Notes: generated from the sequence alone by a model not told the origin. 64,000 bases of DNA from Sorangium aterium (GCF_028368935.1 NZ_JAQNDK010000001.1:3844001-3908000), one strand, 5' to 3'; numbered from the stretch's first letter, positions 43,251 through 53,158 are shown. Numbers and translations are program-made.

Positions 43251-43973
43251 TCACGCGCCGAGCGTGGATGGCTCGTAGCGCGTCACCCAGGTCTTGATTT
43301 GCAGCTCGCAGAAGATCAGGCGAGGCGCAATGAAGCCTGCCTGGGCCAGGAGCGCGAAGACCTCGGCGTCCGAGGCCGGCATCTTCAACGACGCCATGGC
43401 CTTCCGTCGTTGCTCCGCCGCCTCGGGCGGCCGCCCCTCCGCGAGGGCCCGCCGGTCCTCGACGGCCCTCAGCAGCGGATCGTCTCCAGTCCGACAGCCG
43501 ATCACGAAGGGCGCCCCCGGCTTCAGGCGCCCTGCGATCTCCCGCAAGAGCTCGATGCGCGCCTCATCGCCCGGGACGTGGTGCAGGACGCCGATCATCT
43601 GGGCGCCGTCGAACAAGGGCCCACGCGCGAGATCGCGCAGCTCGCAGGCATGCAGGCTCGTCCGCTCGAGGAGGCCTTCCGCCGCGAGCTTCTCTCTCGC
43701 GACGGCGAGCATCTCCGGCGAGGGATCGACGCCCGTGAAACGAACGCCGGCCCCCGCATAACGCGCGAAAGGCTTCAGCTCGCTCCCGGTCCCGACGCCG
43801 ACGATCAGCAGCGACGCGGCCTCCTCGTCGGGGAGCGCGGCGACCATCACCTCGGCGATGACCTGCTGCATGACGCCATAACCCGCCCAGAAGCGGCGCA
43901 CCTGGTCGTCGTAGCTCAATGCTCGCTCGCGCCCGAAGCCAACTGCGTGTTTCTCGTGCTCGTCCGTCTTCAT
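43251..43973 (-). CDS. SAM-dependent methyltransferase
   Basis: The protein has 240 residues from the ATG at 43973, with GAGGAGAAGG just upstream; the frame is open to 44216 without a better site. SLLIVGVGTGSELKPFARYA is motif I of class I methyltransferases near residue 54, followed by FTGVDPSPEMLAVAREKL (motif post-I, acidic residue binding the ribose), DGAQMIGVLHHVPGDEARIE and LKPGAPFVIG. The family includes small-molecule methylases; the substrate is not predictable. It is a lone gene divergent from the GAF-STAS sensor; the ~190 bases between them should contain both promoters. Confidence 0.85.
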   Translation of the reverse strand: MKTDEHEKHAVGFGRERALSYDDQVRRFWAGYGVMQQVIAEVMVAALPDEEAASLLIVGVGTGSELKPFARYAGAGVRFTGVDPSPEMLAVAREKLAAEGLLERTSLHACELRDLARGPLFDGAQMIGVLHHVPGDEARIELLREIAGRLKPGAPFVIGCRTGDDPLLRAVEDRRALAEGRPPEAAEQRRKAMASLKMPASDAEVFALLAQAGFIAPRLIFCELQIKTWVTRYEPSTLGA

Positions 43974-44167
43974 CACGCCTTCTCCTCGGCGGACGGTCGC
44001 CCGGACCGCCTTCAGCAGAGGCGTATCACCCGTCGTGCAGCCTCGACATGGCGGCGATTTCGATCCGACCGGCGGGGCTTTCTGTCGCGACCGCCGCGGG
44101 TGCAGGCGCCGTAGGGCGATGGATGCGTCAGGTTCCACCTGGCGCGAACCAGCCGTAGCATGGACGG

Positions 44168-45862
44168 ATGACGGACTCAGACGACCGCCGATCGCCCGCG
44201 GCGCGCGACGGGACACGCGATGAAATCCCTGCGCCGCTGGCGTCCCGGCAAGCGCCCACGATCACGTCAGGGCCGGACGGACACCAGCACGGACAGCCGG
44301 CGAGCGACGGGCCGCGTAAGGTCGGCGGGACGCCGGCGCCGCTCGATCTCGTGCCCGCCATGATCGCGGCGACCCGCGCGATCACGTGCGCGACCGACGA
44401 GGCGTCCCTGTTCGCGGCGGCCGTCGAGAGCCTGTCCTGCCTGGGCCACGACGCCTTCTACCTCAGCAGGTTCTGCGACGACGCGAACAGCGTCCTGGAG
44501 ATCGTGGGCGTCTGGAAGCGCGGCGGCGCGCCGCCCGTCCCGGCCGGCACGCGCCTGCAGCGCTCGGCCTACCCCGGCCTGGAGAAGATCGCCGCGGGCG
44601 ACCCGATCCTGTACGAGGACTGCGCCACCGACCCGCGTCTCCACGAGACGACGCGGCGCCTCATGGTCGACAAGATGGGCATTCGCTCGATGGCGCTGTT
44701 CCCGCTCATGCACGGCGACCGGCTCCTCGGCTCCCTGTCGGCCAACTACGGCGCGCCTCACGTGTACTCGCCGGAGGAGCGGCAGCTCTTGACGCTCGTC
44801 GCCCAGCTCTCGGCCGTGACGCTGCTCGGCATCCGGAGCCGCAAGCAGATCGACGAGAAGGTCCGGCTGGTGGAGGCGCTCTACCGCGCCGGCGACGCCG
44901 TCGCCGTGATCTCCGAGGAGGCGCCGCTGCTCGACAGGACGGCAGAGCTCCTGGTGAACGAGGTCGGCTACGTGATCAGCTGGATCGGGCTCGTGGACCC
45001 CGAGCGCGGCGTGCTCGCCTCCCGCGCCGGGCTCGGCAGGAACTTCGGAGTTGATCTCTCCATCGTGCACCCGCTGGACAACCCTCGGAGCGCGGCGGTC
45101 GCGGCGTTTCATCAGGGCCATCCGGTGGTGCGCCACGATCTCCACGAGCGCCGCGAGGCCGAAGCCTGGGGTGAGGCCGCCACGAACGCCGGCCTGCGGA
45201 CCGGGGTGTACGTGCCCCTCCGCGCGGGCGGAGAGGCGCTCGGGGTGCTGGGCGTCGGCAGCTCGGACGAGCGCATCACCGAGGACGAGGTCGCGCTCAT
45301 CGCCGCGTTCGGGAACCAGCTCGCCGCCGCGATCCTCCGGGCGCGGAGGGACCGGGAGCGGACCGAGCAGCTCGCGCAGATCGAGCAAGCCTACGACCGC
45401 CAGGCGCGGCTGCTCGAGGTCGTGCGCGAGCTCTCGACGCCCGTCATCCCGGTCCACGACGGGATCCTTGTGCTGCCGCTCGTGGGCACCGTCGACTCGA
45501 ACCGGAGCGCGCAGATCATGGGCTCGCTGCTCTCCGCGATCGAGCGCGAGCAGGCCTCGGTCGTCCTCATCGACGTCACCGGCGTCCCGATGGTGGACAC
45601 GGGCGTCGCCGACCATCTTCTCCGGGCCGTCCGCGCGGCGGCGCTGCTCGGCGCCGAGGTCGTGCTCGTCGGCATCGCGCCCACCGTCGCGCAGACCATC
45701 GTGCAGCTCGGCGTGGACCTGAGCGGCGTGACCACCCGCGGCGATCTCCAGGCGGGCATCGCCCACGCCCTGCGGCGGCGGGGCCTGGAGATCCGCCCGC
45801 TCCAGGCCGCGGCGGCGGCGCCGCCCGGCGCCGGCGGAGCCAGGCTCCGCAAGGTCCGGTGA
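44168..45862 (+). CDS. GAF-GAF-STAS sensor protein (RsbR-like output)
   Basis: The protein has 564 residues. After a ~55-residue disordered N-terminus come two GAF domains, residues ~65-220 (IRSMALFPLMHGDRLLGSLS) and ~245-390 (RTGVYVPLRAGGEALGVLGV), a short coiled linker (RTEQLAQIEQAYDRQARLL) and an RsbR-type STAS domain from ~425. The STAS domain has VLPLVGTVDSNRSAQIMGSL, LIDVTGVPMVDTGVADHLL with the phosphoacceptor Thr in VDT, and VAQTIVQLGVDLSGVTTRG with the second Thr. This is a complete stressosome-type output domain, unlike the LDE variant at 25477. No cognate kinase is nearby. It is likely cytoplasmic, sensing a small ligand through GAF. Confidence 0.87.
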   Translation: MTDSDDRRSPAARDGTRDEIPAPLASRQAPTITSGPDGHQHGQPASDGPRKVGGTPAPLDLVPAMIAATRAITCATDEASLFAAAVESLSCLGHDAFYLSRFCDDANSVLEIVGVWKRGGAPPVPAGTRLQRSAYPGLEKIAAGDPILYEDCATDPRLHETTRRLMVDKMGIRSMALFPLMHGDRLLGSLSANYGAPHVYSPEERQLLTLVAQLSAVTLLGIRSRKQIDEKVRLVEALYRAGDAVAVISEEAPLLDRTAELLVNEVGYVISWIGLVDPERGVLASRAGLGRNFGVDLSIVHPLDNPRSAAVAAFHQGHPVVRHDLHERREAEAWGEAATNAGLRTGVYVPLRAGGEALGVLGVGSSDERITEDEVALIAAFGNQLAAAILRARRDRERTEQLAQIEQAYDRQARLLEVVRELSTPVIPVHDGILVLPLVGTVDSNRSAQIMGSLLSAIEREQASVVLIDVTGVPMVDTGVADHLLRAVRAAALLGAEVVLVGIAPTVAQTIVQLGVDLSGVTTRGDLQAGIAHALRRRGLEIRPLQAAAAAPPGAGGARLRKVR

Positions 45863-46010
45863 AGCGCTCGCGAGAGGAGGAGGCCTCCACAACGCGGATC
45901 ACGTGGACGCTGAGCGTGTTTCGTTGCCAGGGATCGAGCGCGGATACCGCGATCTCGACCTGGGTCGCCCGCGAGGCGCTTCGCCGCGACTTGCCCGCCT
46001 TTGCTAGACC

Positions 46011-49000
46011 TCAGGCAATCGGACCGCGCGCCTGGCGGATGCTCTCCGCCATCATCGCCGCGATGCGGCGAGCGAGCGCGTCCACGGCGTCGGCGCGCCC
46101 TTCCACCACGCTGTCGAGCGCGCGCTGGTGGTCGTGGAACAAGCGCACCGTCACGCGGATCGAGCCGTCAGCCGCACGGCGGTAACGCCCCGCCGGACGG
46201 AGCGAATCCGGCACCCCGGTGGCATCGACGAACACGAACGGCGGGGGCTGCGCTTCCGCCAGGCTGCGTAGCGCCTCATCGACGTTCATGCCGAGCGCGA
46301 GCCCGTCGTCCATTTCCTCTTCATCCTGGAACGAGCTGCGCTCGACGAGCGGCAGAGGGACGGCGAGACGGAAGCTCCCGGGCCGCGCCGCGTCGACCGC
46401 TCCGATGACGAAGCTGGACCCTCCCGCGGGCACCGCCAGCAACGGGCGCTGTACGCCGCCGATCCCCTTGGCCAGGAGCGGCACCTGATCCACGACGTAG
46501 TTGTAGAGCTCGCCGACGCCGATGAGGTTGCCCCCGTGCAGCGCCGCTCCGCGCATGCCGGACAGCAGCGCGTAGGTGAGCAACCCCTGCGCATAACGGC
46601 TCGCCTCGTAGCTCACCGCGTCGGCCGCCGCCCCCGCGAGCAGCCACAGCCCGGTTCGGTCTCTCATCCGCTCGAGCACGCGCTGGTAGCTCGACGGCAC
46701 CTCGCGCTCCTCCGTCAGATCCTTGAGGAACCGCCCGGCGTGGCAGGTGTCGAGCAGCACCACCTGCTTGAGCGCCGGCACGCGCTTGATCCACTTTGTC
46801 AATTCCTGGCTAGAGAGCGCGCTGGCGCGCCAGACCACGGGATCGGCGTACGCCCGCTCCACCGCGTCCTGGGTCAGATAATAGAACTCGTCGTCCTTCC
46901 CCTCATTGACCTGCACGCCATGGCCCGACAGATACACCACCAGGACGTCCTCCGACTTCGCGCCTTCGGCCCACCTGAAGGCGGCCTCTATGTTCGCGCG
47001 CGTCGGCCACTCCGCGGTGTCGCCGGAATCCGTGCTCAGCACGTTGACCTTCACGCGGTCCCCGAACAACGGCTCGGCGACGAACCGCAGCGCCTTCCCG
47101 AAGTCCGCGGCGTCCTTACCAGCGTAGGCCAAGCGGAGACTGGGGCCCTGGTACCGCGAGATGCCGACGATGATGCCCCACAGCATGGGCGGCGCGCGCC
47201 CCGGCGTACCGGCCGCCGCGAAGCGCGATTCGCTGCCGCGGCTCGCCAGCACGTCGTCAGCGTCCATCGCCACGACCGTGACTCGATTGCTGGCGTCGCC
47301 TTGGTGCAGGTAGGGGTGGCCGGCGAGCGAGAACTCGAACGAAATCTCGCGAATGGCACCCGTCGCCTCGTCACGGAGCGCGTCGACCCAGAACTCCTGA
47401 CGGCGCCCTTCCGCCGCCAGGAACGGCCGACCAGACTCGTCCTGTGCGAGGCGGCCGACGAGCGCCTCTTTGCCGTTGATGGCGATCTGTATCGTTCCGA
47501 ATCCGCCACCCTGGTCGCGCAGCTCCACGTACAGCGTCGGCCCCTTCTCTTCGCCCCCCAGGATCGTTCGGGCTCCGCTGCCCTGACCACCCAGCTCCAC
47601 GTGCACCGTCGGCCTCCTCGGCCCCCTCTCCAGGATGGTCGTCCTCACCGACGGAAACAGCTTTGGCGCGAGCTGCGTCACAGCGCGCACCGGCTCCGCG
47701 CGGAGCTGCATTTTCTTGGCGAGCAGCGCCGGATCGTAATAACGCAGCTTGAGCTGCGAGAGCGCGAGCGGCTCCAGATCGAGCAGCCAATGGAGCCCCG
47801 CCGCCTCACCATCTTGCGACGTGTCGTAGCGACCCTCGTCGTCAGCGACCGCCCATCTCCTGTCGGCCAGCGAGAGCAGCGTGCACAGCCGCGCTGCGAC
47901 GCCGACCCTCCACAGCTCCACGGTGCCGCTCGCCGTACCGCCGAGCACGAAGCGCCCGTCCGGTGAGAGCGCCGTCGTGGTCGCGTGCGCGATCATCGCG
48001 CCCCACTGGCACTCGGCGGTGAGCAGCCATTGTCCGGGGAGCTGCTTCTCGTCAAGCACGTTCACTTGGCCGTCCCGGTGCGTGAGCAGCCAGCGCCCCA
48101 CCGAGCCCAACCGCTCCACGCGGACCAGAGGATTATTCCGTATGCTCTCGGGCTCGTAATAGCCAATCTCCTCGCCGCTCTGCGCACTGCGAATCACCTG
48201 GCCAGGAAGGATGGCTTCGAGTTCCAGCGAGGGCGTCGGCGCCGGCGCGGGGCGCACCTCGGCGAGCCCGCCGGTTCCGGCGTCCCACACGTGCGCCATC
48301 CCGTCCTCGCGCGCCACTGTGAAGCGGCGCCCATCAGCGGCGAATTCAATCCAGGTCGACGCGAGCCGCATCGCCTTGACCGACCACACCACGTCACCGT
48401 TTACCCAATCTATGGCGTGAAGCGAGCCGTCTGCCATGCCAACCACCAGCAACGTCAACAGCGCCGAAGGCGACAGATCCGCCGCCTGGATCGATCCACC
48501 GATCATGGCGAGCGCCTGCGCGACCGCAGCGCGCGGCGCGGGCGGCCGGGCGTCGAGCTCCCACAGCTGCACCGCCGCTCCGGGCGACACCGTCAAGAGC
48601 AACCGTCCGTCGGTCGAGAGCGCGATCGAGGTCGGCGCGCTCGAGATCGCCAATTCGAGGAGCCGACCCGCGGTGTGCGCGTCCCACACGATCACGACAC
48701 CCGCCGTGTCGAGCGTGGCAACGCGATCGCCGTCAGCAGAGAAGGCGGCGGCCTGCACCGGCGCCGCATGCCCTGAAAGTGCCTGGAGCTGGGCCCCCGT
48801 CCTTGCATTCCAGAGAATAGCGTCGTGATTGGGCCCCTCCGTGAGCACGAGATCGCCGCGCGGCGAGAACGCCGCCACGGTCGCCGTCGCGTCGCTCCGC
48901 TCGCCGAACCGGCGCGCTGCCTCGACCCTCCCCTCCTTGACGGCCCACACGATCGTCTCCGCGCCCGACGTGACGAGCCTCGCACCGTCCGACGAGAACG

Positions 49001-49709
49001 CAGCGAATCGCACCTTGCGCAGCTTGAACGGAGCGTGCAGAGATAGCCACTTCATCTCATCCAGCAGCGGATAACGGATCGCCGCCCCTTCGCCGCCCAC
49101 GACGACCATTTGCCTTCCGTCAGGCGACAGGGCCACGCCGGCCGGATCGCCCATCTTCGCGGAATCAAGCCAGAAGGTGTAGAGCTCGTCACCCGTCGCC
49201 GCGGCCCATGAGATGGCGCGCCCGTCGCCAGCTGCGGTGATCAGCCGCGAGCCGTCGGCGCTGAAAGAGATCAGGCGAATCACGCCGCTGTGTCCCGTCT
49301 GCGCCACCAGCTCTAGCTTCTTGCCGCCCACCAGCGCCACGCGCGACATCCCCGCCGTTGGGCCACCAAGCAGCACTTTGATGAGCGCGCCACCCAACCA
49401 TTTCGCGATCACGATGGCACGAAACAGCCGGTCCTCCTCGCGCGCGTCGCCGCCATCGCGCGCGGCCTTCATTCGCGCGGCCAGATCGATTACCGTGGCG
49501 AGATGCGCCGTCAATCGCTCGATTTTGCGCTGCAGCTCCTCCCGGAGGAAGCGCTCGGTCAGGAGTCTTTTTTCCCCCTTTTTCCGTGCCTCTTCCATCT
49601 CGCGGATGGCCTCGTCGACGAATGCATCACGGACCGAACGTTCCGGCAAATCAACGAACACATGGAGAGTGCCGCACTGGAGGCCATACAGATCATGCCG
49701 GGATATCAT
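46011..49709 (-). CDS. WD40-repeat protein with C-terminal caspase-fold protease domain
   Basis: The protein has 1232 residues from the ATG at 49709 (GAGAGGA 5-6 bases before). Residues 1-~120 are a charged helical region (VRDAFVDEAIREMEEARKKG). Residues ~140-680 are WD40 repeats (HSGVIRLISFSADGSRLITA, PDGRFVLGGTASGTVELW). Residues ~690-830 are a beta-rich connector. Residues ~840-1090 are a caspase/peptidase C14 domain with His930 in YLSGHGVQ and Cys989 in LLDTCHAG, and GIIVGISRYQGPSLRLAYAG at the start. About 140 more residues follow. It is the last gene of a three-protease cluster. There is no signal peptide; the WD40 propeller probably acts as sensor or assembly platform controlling the protease. 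Confidence 0.88.
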   Translation of the reverse strand: MISRHDLYGLQCGTLHVFVDLPERSVRDAFVDEAIREMEEARKKGEKRLLTERFLREELQRKIERLTAHLATVIDLAARMKAARDGGDAREEDRLFRAIVIAKWLGGALIKVLLGGPTAGMSRVALVGGKKLELVAQTGHSGVIRLISFSADGSRLITAAGDGRAISWAAATGDELYTFWLDSAKMGDPAGVALSPDGRQMVVVGGEGAAIRYPLLDEMKWLSLHAPFKLRKVRFAAFSSDGARLVTSGAETIVWAVKEGRVEAARRFGERSDATATVAAFSPRGDLVLTEGPNHDAILWNARTGAQLQALSGHAAPVQAAAFSADGDRVATLDTAGVVIVWDAHTAGRLLELAISSAPTSIALSTDGRLLLTVSPGAAVQLWELDARPPAPRAAVAQALAMIGGSIQAADLSPSALLTLLVVGMADGSLHAIDWVNGDVVWSVKAMRLASTWIEFAADGRRFTVAREDGMAHVWDAGTGGLAEVRPAPAPTPSLELEAILPGQVIRSAQSGEEIGYYEPESIRNNPLVRVERLGSVGRWLLTHRDGQVNVLDEKQLPGQWLLTAECQWGAMIAHATTTALSPDGRFVLGGTASGTVELWRVGVAARLCTLLSLADRRWAVADDEGRYDTSQDGEAAGLHWLLDLEPLALSQLKLRYYDPALLAKKMQLRAEPVRAVTQLAPKLFPSVRTTILERGPRRPTVHVELGGQGSGARTILGGEEKGPTLYVELRDQGGGFGTIQIAINGKEALVGRLAQDESGRPFLAAEGRRQEFWVDALRDEATGAIREISFEFSLAGHPYLHQGDASNRVTVVAMDADDVLASRGSESRFAAAGTPGRAPPMLWGIIVGISRYQGPSLRLAYAGKDAADFGKALRFVAEPLFGDRVKVNVLSTDSGDTAEWPTRANIEAAFRWAEGAKSEDVLVVYLSGHGVQVNEGKDDEFYYLTQDAVERAYADPVVWRASALSSQELTKWIKRVPALKQVVLLDTCHAGRFLKDLTEEREVPSSYQRVLERMRDRTGLWLLAGAAADAVSYEASRYAQGLLTYALLSGMRGAALHGGNLIGVGELYNYVVDQVPLLAKGIGGVQRPLLAVPAGGSSFVIGAVDAARPGSFRLAVPLPLVERSSFQDEEEMDDGLALGMNVDEALRSLAEAQPPPFVFVDATGVPDSLRPAGRYRRAADGSIRVTVRLFHDHQRALDSVVEGRADAVDALARRIAAMMAESIRQARGPIA

Positions 49710-49767
49710 GAGTTCCTCTCTCCCGTGGCCACTCGTCACCGCCCCCCGCCATCGACCCGAAGCCGCT

Positions 49768-51936
49768 CTATTTCGCCGTCATTCGCACCACCACGATGTC
49801 CGCGGTCCAGCGCTCCGATGCGCCGCGCGCGTGCTCGCCCCTTTCCCCGACTCCGCTCGCTATCTCGGCGAAGGACGTATCACGCCTGAGGTAATCGAGC
49901 GACGCTGTGTTGTTCGTCGTCGCGATTGCCACGAAGCGATCCACCCCGAGCGATTGGCCCGCCGCGAGCGTCGCGCACATCGGATCCCCGAGGACGCCGG
50001 AGGAAGACCAGAAGGTCGCGCGGCTCTTCCTTGCGATGAGGTAGCGGCTCGCGTAGATGCTCACGCGCCCCTCGCCGTCGCAATTGATGAGCGTGACCCA
50101 CAGGTCGATGTCCGAGGTATTCTCGATCTGGATACAGTAGCAGTCTCCGAGCGTGATCCACCTGTCGTTCACCGTGTCGAAGCGGCCCGCCTTCACCTCG
50201 TAATTGGGGCGCCTGTCTGGCTGCAGCGCTGGCAACGGCGGGTTCTGGGCCAGCTCCGGCGGCAGCACTCCGATCTGCTTGTTGCAATCGAGGAGCGTCA
50301 TCTGGAGGCAATGCTCTAGATCGGCGCAGTTGCGCGCGATTCGCAGGGGCGCGGCGTAGAGGTAATAGTGCTCCACCAGAGCGACCGCGATGTCCTTGGC
50401 GTCGGCCGGCGGCGCGGTGTTCGCCAGGAAGGGCAGCGTCGGCAGGGGCGGCCCCGGCTCCTCCCCGGTCCCGTAGATGTCGTCGGTGATTGCCCAGGAC
50501 TTGTCCGAGCGCTGCACCACCGTGATCTGGCCCTTGTCCCCCGCCTGCGCGATCTTCAGGAACGGCGAGGCGGCGAGCCGGTTCGCCATCGCCTCGTCGT
50601 GCGGCGCGAGCGCCACGACGAGCTTCGCTGCCTCGCCGGGCCGGATCAATCGACCGCGCATGAGCGCGCTCGGCGGCGGCGAAGGCGGGGGCATCGCAGG
50701 ATCGGCCTTCGCAGACGACGTCGCGGGGGCGGTCGAAATCACGCGAACGAGGCCGATTCGCTCTCTCACATCCTCTGGCGTGCCGACCGGCGGAAACACC
50801 GCCGTCGCGCCTGGCGTCCCTAGCTCCGGATAGAGCGCCACGACCGCGCCTTCGGTGACGCCCACCAGGGATCCCGCGTTGAGTCGATAGGTCGCGCTCG
50901 CCGCATCGAAGGTCACGGAATAGCCGATGTCTCCCTCCTCCGGCGGCCCGCCGAACACCCGTCTCACCGGGGAGCTCGAGAGCCACGGGTGCTGATTCGC
51001 GTTCATCGCCTCCACCTTGGCGACCACCGTGCGCCAGATCTGGCCCCAGCGCAGCTCCGACAGCGTGGTGTCCTCGAGCGCGCTCAGCTGATCCACGAGC
51101 GCGCGCGTGAGCAGGCCATGCGTCTTTTGCTGCCGGCCCGGCGCGGGAGGCTCACCGCCGCTGCCGTCCCACTCGCGGGCCAGCTCGTCGTCGAGGCAGG
51201 CCGCTACCACCATGAAGTCGCCCGCGCCGACGCCCAGCCTCCTCGCGGCACCTCGCTCCCCCGTCGCCGGGGGCGGCGCGACCTCGGGCGGAAGGACGAA
51301 CGGCCGCGGCGACTCGACGAACCGCGGGCGTACCCCCTTCTCCGGCACCTCCCGCGTCGCCCCCGCGGAGAAGCAACAATCGAGCACCACCGTCACGGCC
51401 GGCGTTCGCTCCGCGATCCTCCCGAGCAGCCTGTTCAGCTCCCAATCGAAGAGGAGCCTCTCCGTATACGCCAAATTGCTGTCCGTCGCCAGCAGCGCCT
51501 CGCGATAATAGCGACTGTTGTCCCTCGGATCGATCACCTCGATGCGCGTGCCGTGACCGGAGTGATAGATGAACACCCGGTCGCCCGGCTGCACCTCATC
51601 CCCGAGCGCGGTGAGCGCCGCGATCAGGTTCGCCTGGGTCGGCGCCTGCGTCGGCACCGTCGTCGGCCGCGGCGGGCCGCCGCGCAGGGGGGCGGCGAAC
51701 CGCTTTATCCGGCTCGCCGGCACGCCCAGCCGATTCAGCAGCAACTCCTGGATCTCGTCGATGTCATTGACGCAGCCGAGGAGCTGGGGAACTTCGCCGG
51801 AGTAAACGTCGATACCGATCAGCACCACGTGGAGGCTCGCCGCAGCGCGCTCCGCGCGCGGGGAGAGCGGAATCTCGGGCTGCCTCATCGCCCTGGAAGC
51901 GCGAGGAGCAGCTGGCTTGGTCTTCCTGGTTTTCAT
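49768..51936 (-). CDS. Metacaspase-like protease with DUF4384-like C-terminal domain
   Basis: The protein has 722 residues. The caspase p20-like domain starts at residue ~34 (LHVVLIGIDVYSGEVPQLLG, CVNDIDEIQELL), with catalytic His128 in YHSGHGT and Cys188 in VVLDCCFSAG; the usual His after that Cys is Phe. LLTRALVDQLSALED is the p10-like part. A Pro/Ala-rich linker (~410-440) follows, then a C-terminal beta domain (CYCIQIENTSDIDLWVTLIN, SIYASRYLIARKSRATFW, FVAIATTNNTASLDYL) resembling DUF4384, often paired with caspase or kinase domains in bacteria. No signal peptide. It lies 58 bases before the WD40-caspase gene and ~100 bases after the zincin gene, in the same direction. Confidence 0.87.
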   Translation of the reverse strand: MKTRKTKPAAPRASRAMRQPEIPLSPRAERAAASLHVVLIGIDVYSGEVPQLLGCVNDIDEIQELLLNRLGVPASRIKRFAAPLRGGPPRPTTVPTQAPTQANLIAALTALGDEVQPGDRVFIYHSGHGTRIEVIDPRDNSRYYREALLATDSNLAYTERLLFDWELNRLLGRIAERTPAVTVVLDCCFSAGATREVPEKGVRPRFVESPRPFVLPPEVAPPPATGERGAARRLGVGAGDFMVVAACLDDELAREWDGSGGEPPAPGRQQKTHGLLTRALVDQLSALEDTTLSELRWGQIWRTVVAKVEAMNANQHPWLSSSPVRRVFGGPPEEGDIGYSVTFDAASATYRLNAGSLVGVTEGAVVALYPELGTPGATAVFPPVGTPEDVRERIGLVRVISTAPATSSAKADPAMPPPSPPPSALMRGRLIRPGEAAKLVVALAPHDEAMANRLAASPFLKIAQAGDKGQITVVQRSDKSWAITDDIYGTGEEPGPPLPTLPFLANTAPPADAKDIAVALVEHYYLYAAPLRIARNCADLEHCLQMTLLDCNKQIGVLPPELAQNPPLPALQPDRRPNYEVKAGRFDTVNDRWITLGDCYCIQIENTSDIDLWVTLINCDGEGRVSIYASRYLIARKSRATFWSSSGVLGDPMCATLAAGQSLGVDRFVAIATTNNTASLDYLRRDTSFAEIASGVGERGEHARGASERWTADIVVVRMTAK

Positions 51937-52039
51937 GGCGAACCTTCACAGTCGGGGACTACCGAGCGTCGATCCGCCGCGCGCGACGGACGCGCGCGCG
52001 GCGGACGCCTGCGGCACCAGCGCTCGGCTCGGCTCAGCG

Positions 52040-52822
52040 CTAGGGCTTCGGATATTCGCGCGCGACGAAGGCGTAGTCGCTGTCGCTGATCGTCACTCCG
52101 CCGAGGATCGGTCTCCCGCTCTTCGTGCACTCGCCGGGGATCTGGTAGGCCATGATCGATTCCTCATCGGGCCTGGCCGTGCCGAAGATCGAGCTCTCCT
52201 CGAGCGGCGTCAGCACCTGGAAAATCACGTCTTCTCGGCTCCAGCCCTGGGTCCGCATGAAGTAGGCGATCGTCCTCTCGAAATCGAGGCGCTCGACGAT
52301 CTGCGCGCGGAGGTGCTCGTGCGGGAACCCCAATGTGTGGCCGAACTCGTGTGGAACGACGCGTTCGAACTCGGAATCCGGAGTGTTCAGCGTGAACCCT
52401 TGGAGGTTCATCGTCTGCTGACCCGGGTGGTTGAGGATGTCGATGCCGAGCCACGACCAGTAGCCCCCTTCGCCACGCGCGAGGCGGACGTCCGCGCTCG
52501 CCGCGTAGGACCGCGTCTCGACGAATTGGATATTTCCAGTCCTGTTCCACATGTTCGCGTACGCGAGGATTTTGCGCCGCAGCGCGGGCTCCGGATTGTC
52601 GAGGAAGCCGACGCTGAGCCTCACCCCCGTCTTCGGCCACCGTAGCCTGATGACGAGAGCAAGCCTGCCGTGCTCGGTGGGATCGATGTCCTCGATATTG
52701 AAGCCCGGCGGCAGGTTGTCCGGGCGAACGGCCTTCGCCTGCACGGCCAGCTCCTTCCATTTTTCCGGCGGCGGAAGCTTGGGAATGCAGACCGGGACCT
52801 GACTTGCGAACGAGTTTTTCAT
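52040..52822 (-). CDS. Zincin metalloprotease (astacin-like motif)
   Basis: The protein has 260 residues; GGAGG lies 6-7 bases before the ATG. HEFGHTLGFPHEH at 158-170 is a complete HExxHxxGxxHE zinc site (His158, Glu159, His162, His168), and SIMAYQIP at 222-229 is the Met-turn (Met224). The upstream strands KILAYANMWNRTGNIQFVET and DVRLARGEGGYWSWLGIDIL are typical of M12-type zincins. There is no signal peptide. The N-terminal 60 residues could be a propeptide: Cys12 in PVCIPKLPPP is one of only two Cys and might act as a cysteine switch (inference). It is the first gene of the three-protease cluster and could be a substrate or activator of the caspases. Confidence 0.87.
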   Translation of the reverse strand: MKNSFASQVPVCIPKLPPPEKWKELAVQAKAVRPDNLPPGFNIEDIDPTEHGRLALVIRLRWPKTGVRLSVGFLDNPEPALRRKILAYANMWNRTGNIQFVETRSYAASADVRLARGEGGYWSWLGIDILNHPGQQTMNLQGFTLNTPDSEFERVVPHEFGHTLGFPHEHLRAQIVERLDFERTIAYFMRTQGWSREDVIFQVLTPLEESSIFGTARPDEESIMAYQIPGECTKSGRPILGGVTISDSDYAFVAREYPKP

Positions 52823-53158
52823 GGCGACCCTCCGATACGACCCTGCTGGAACGCTCCTTTCTTAAGGCGAGCCGACCGCAAAGCACAGCTCCCCGGTGCT
52901 CACCGTCGCGCGTCGGCTCTCTTCGGTGCCGCGCTCCACTCCCGGAGAGCCTGTCAATGCGCAAAGGTGACTTCGAGAGAGAGCGGCGGCTATCCGCCAA
53001 GCAGGAAGGCATCGCGGAGAATGTGGGAGGAGATGCATTCTCCGTCGTCGATCACGATCGAGCTCGCGAACGGCCCGCTGCGCAACCGCGCGACGGGCGC
53101 GGTCGATGTCGACGCCGGCCCGTCCGCGGTGGGCGACGCGACGGCTACCGGCGACGCG
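52823..53158. other. Intergenic region with a gene remnant at the IS insertion point
   Basis: One frame (53005-53160) reads SSITIELANGPLRNRATGAV and DVDAGPSAVGDATATGDAL and, across the IS, continues AARR and a stop. This has coding character but no start, so the IS at 53162-54104 probably landed in an already short or decayed gene. The promoter of the protease cluster must also lie here, near 52823-52950; I cannot point to its boxes. Confidence 0.45.

Noticed and set aside
46536-47966. Long plus-strand open frame (476 codons) opposite the WD40-caspase gene, and similar long antisense frames at 779-1981, 3129-4232, 3950-5314 and 32698-34389
   Set aside because: They are shadows of high-GC coding genes on the other strand; their translations are rich in Arg/Pro/Ala or His/Val with no fold motifs or ribosome sites.
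46011-52822. Gasdermin defence operon (gasdermin plus caspase-like protease)
   Set aside because: No small pore-forming gasdermin-like gene is present next to the proteases; the third gene is a zinc metalloprotease.
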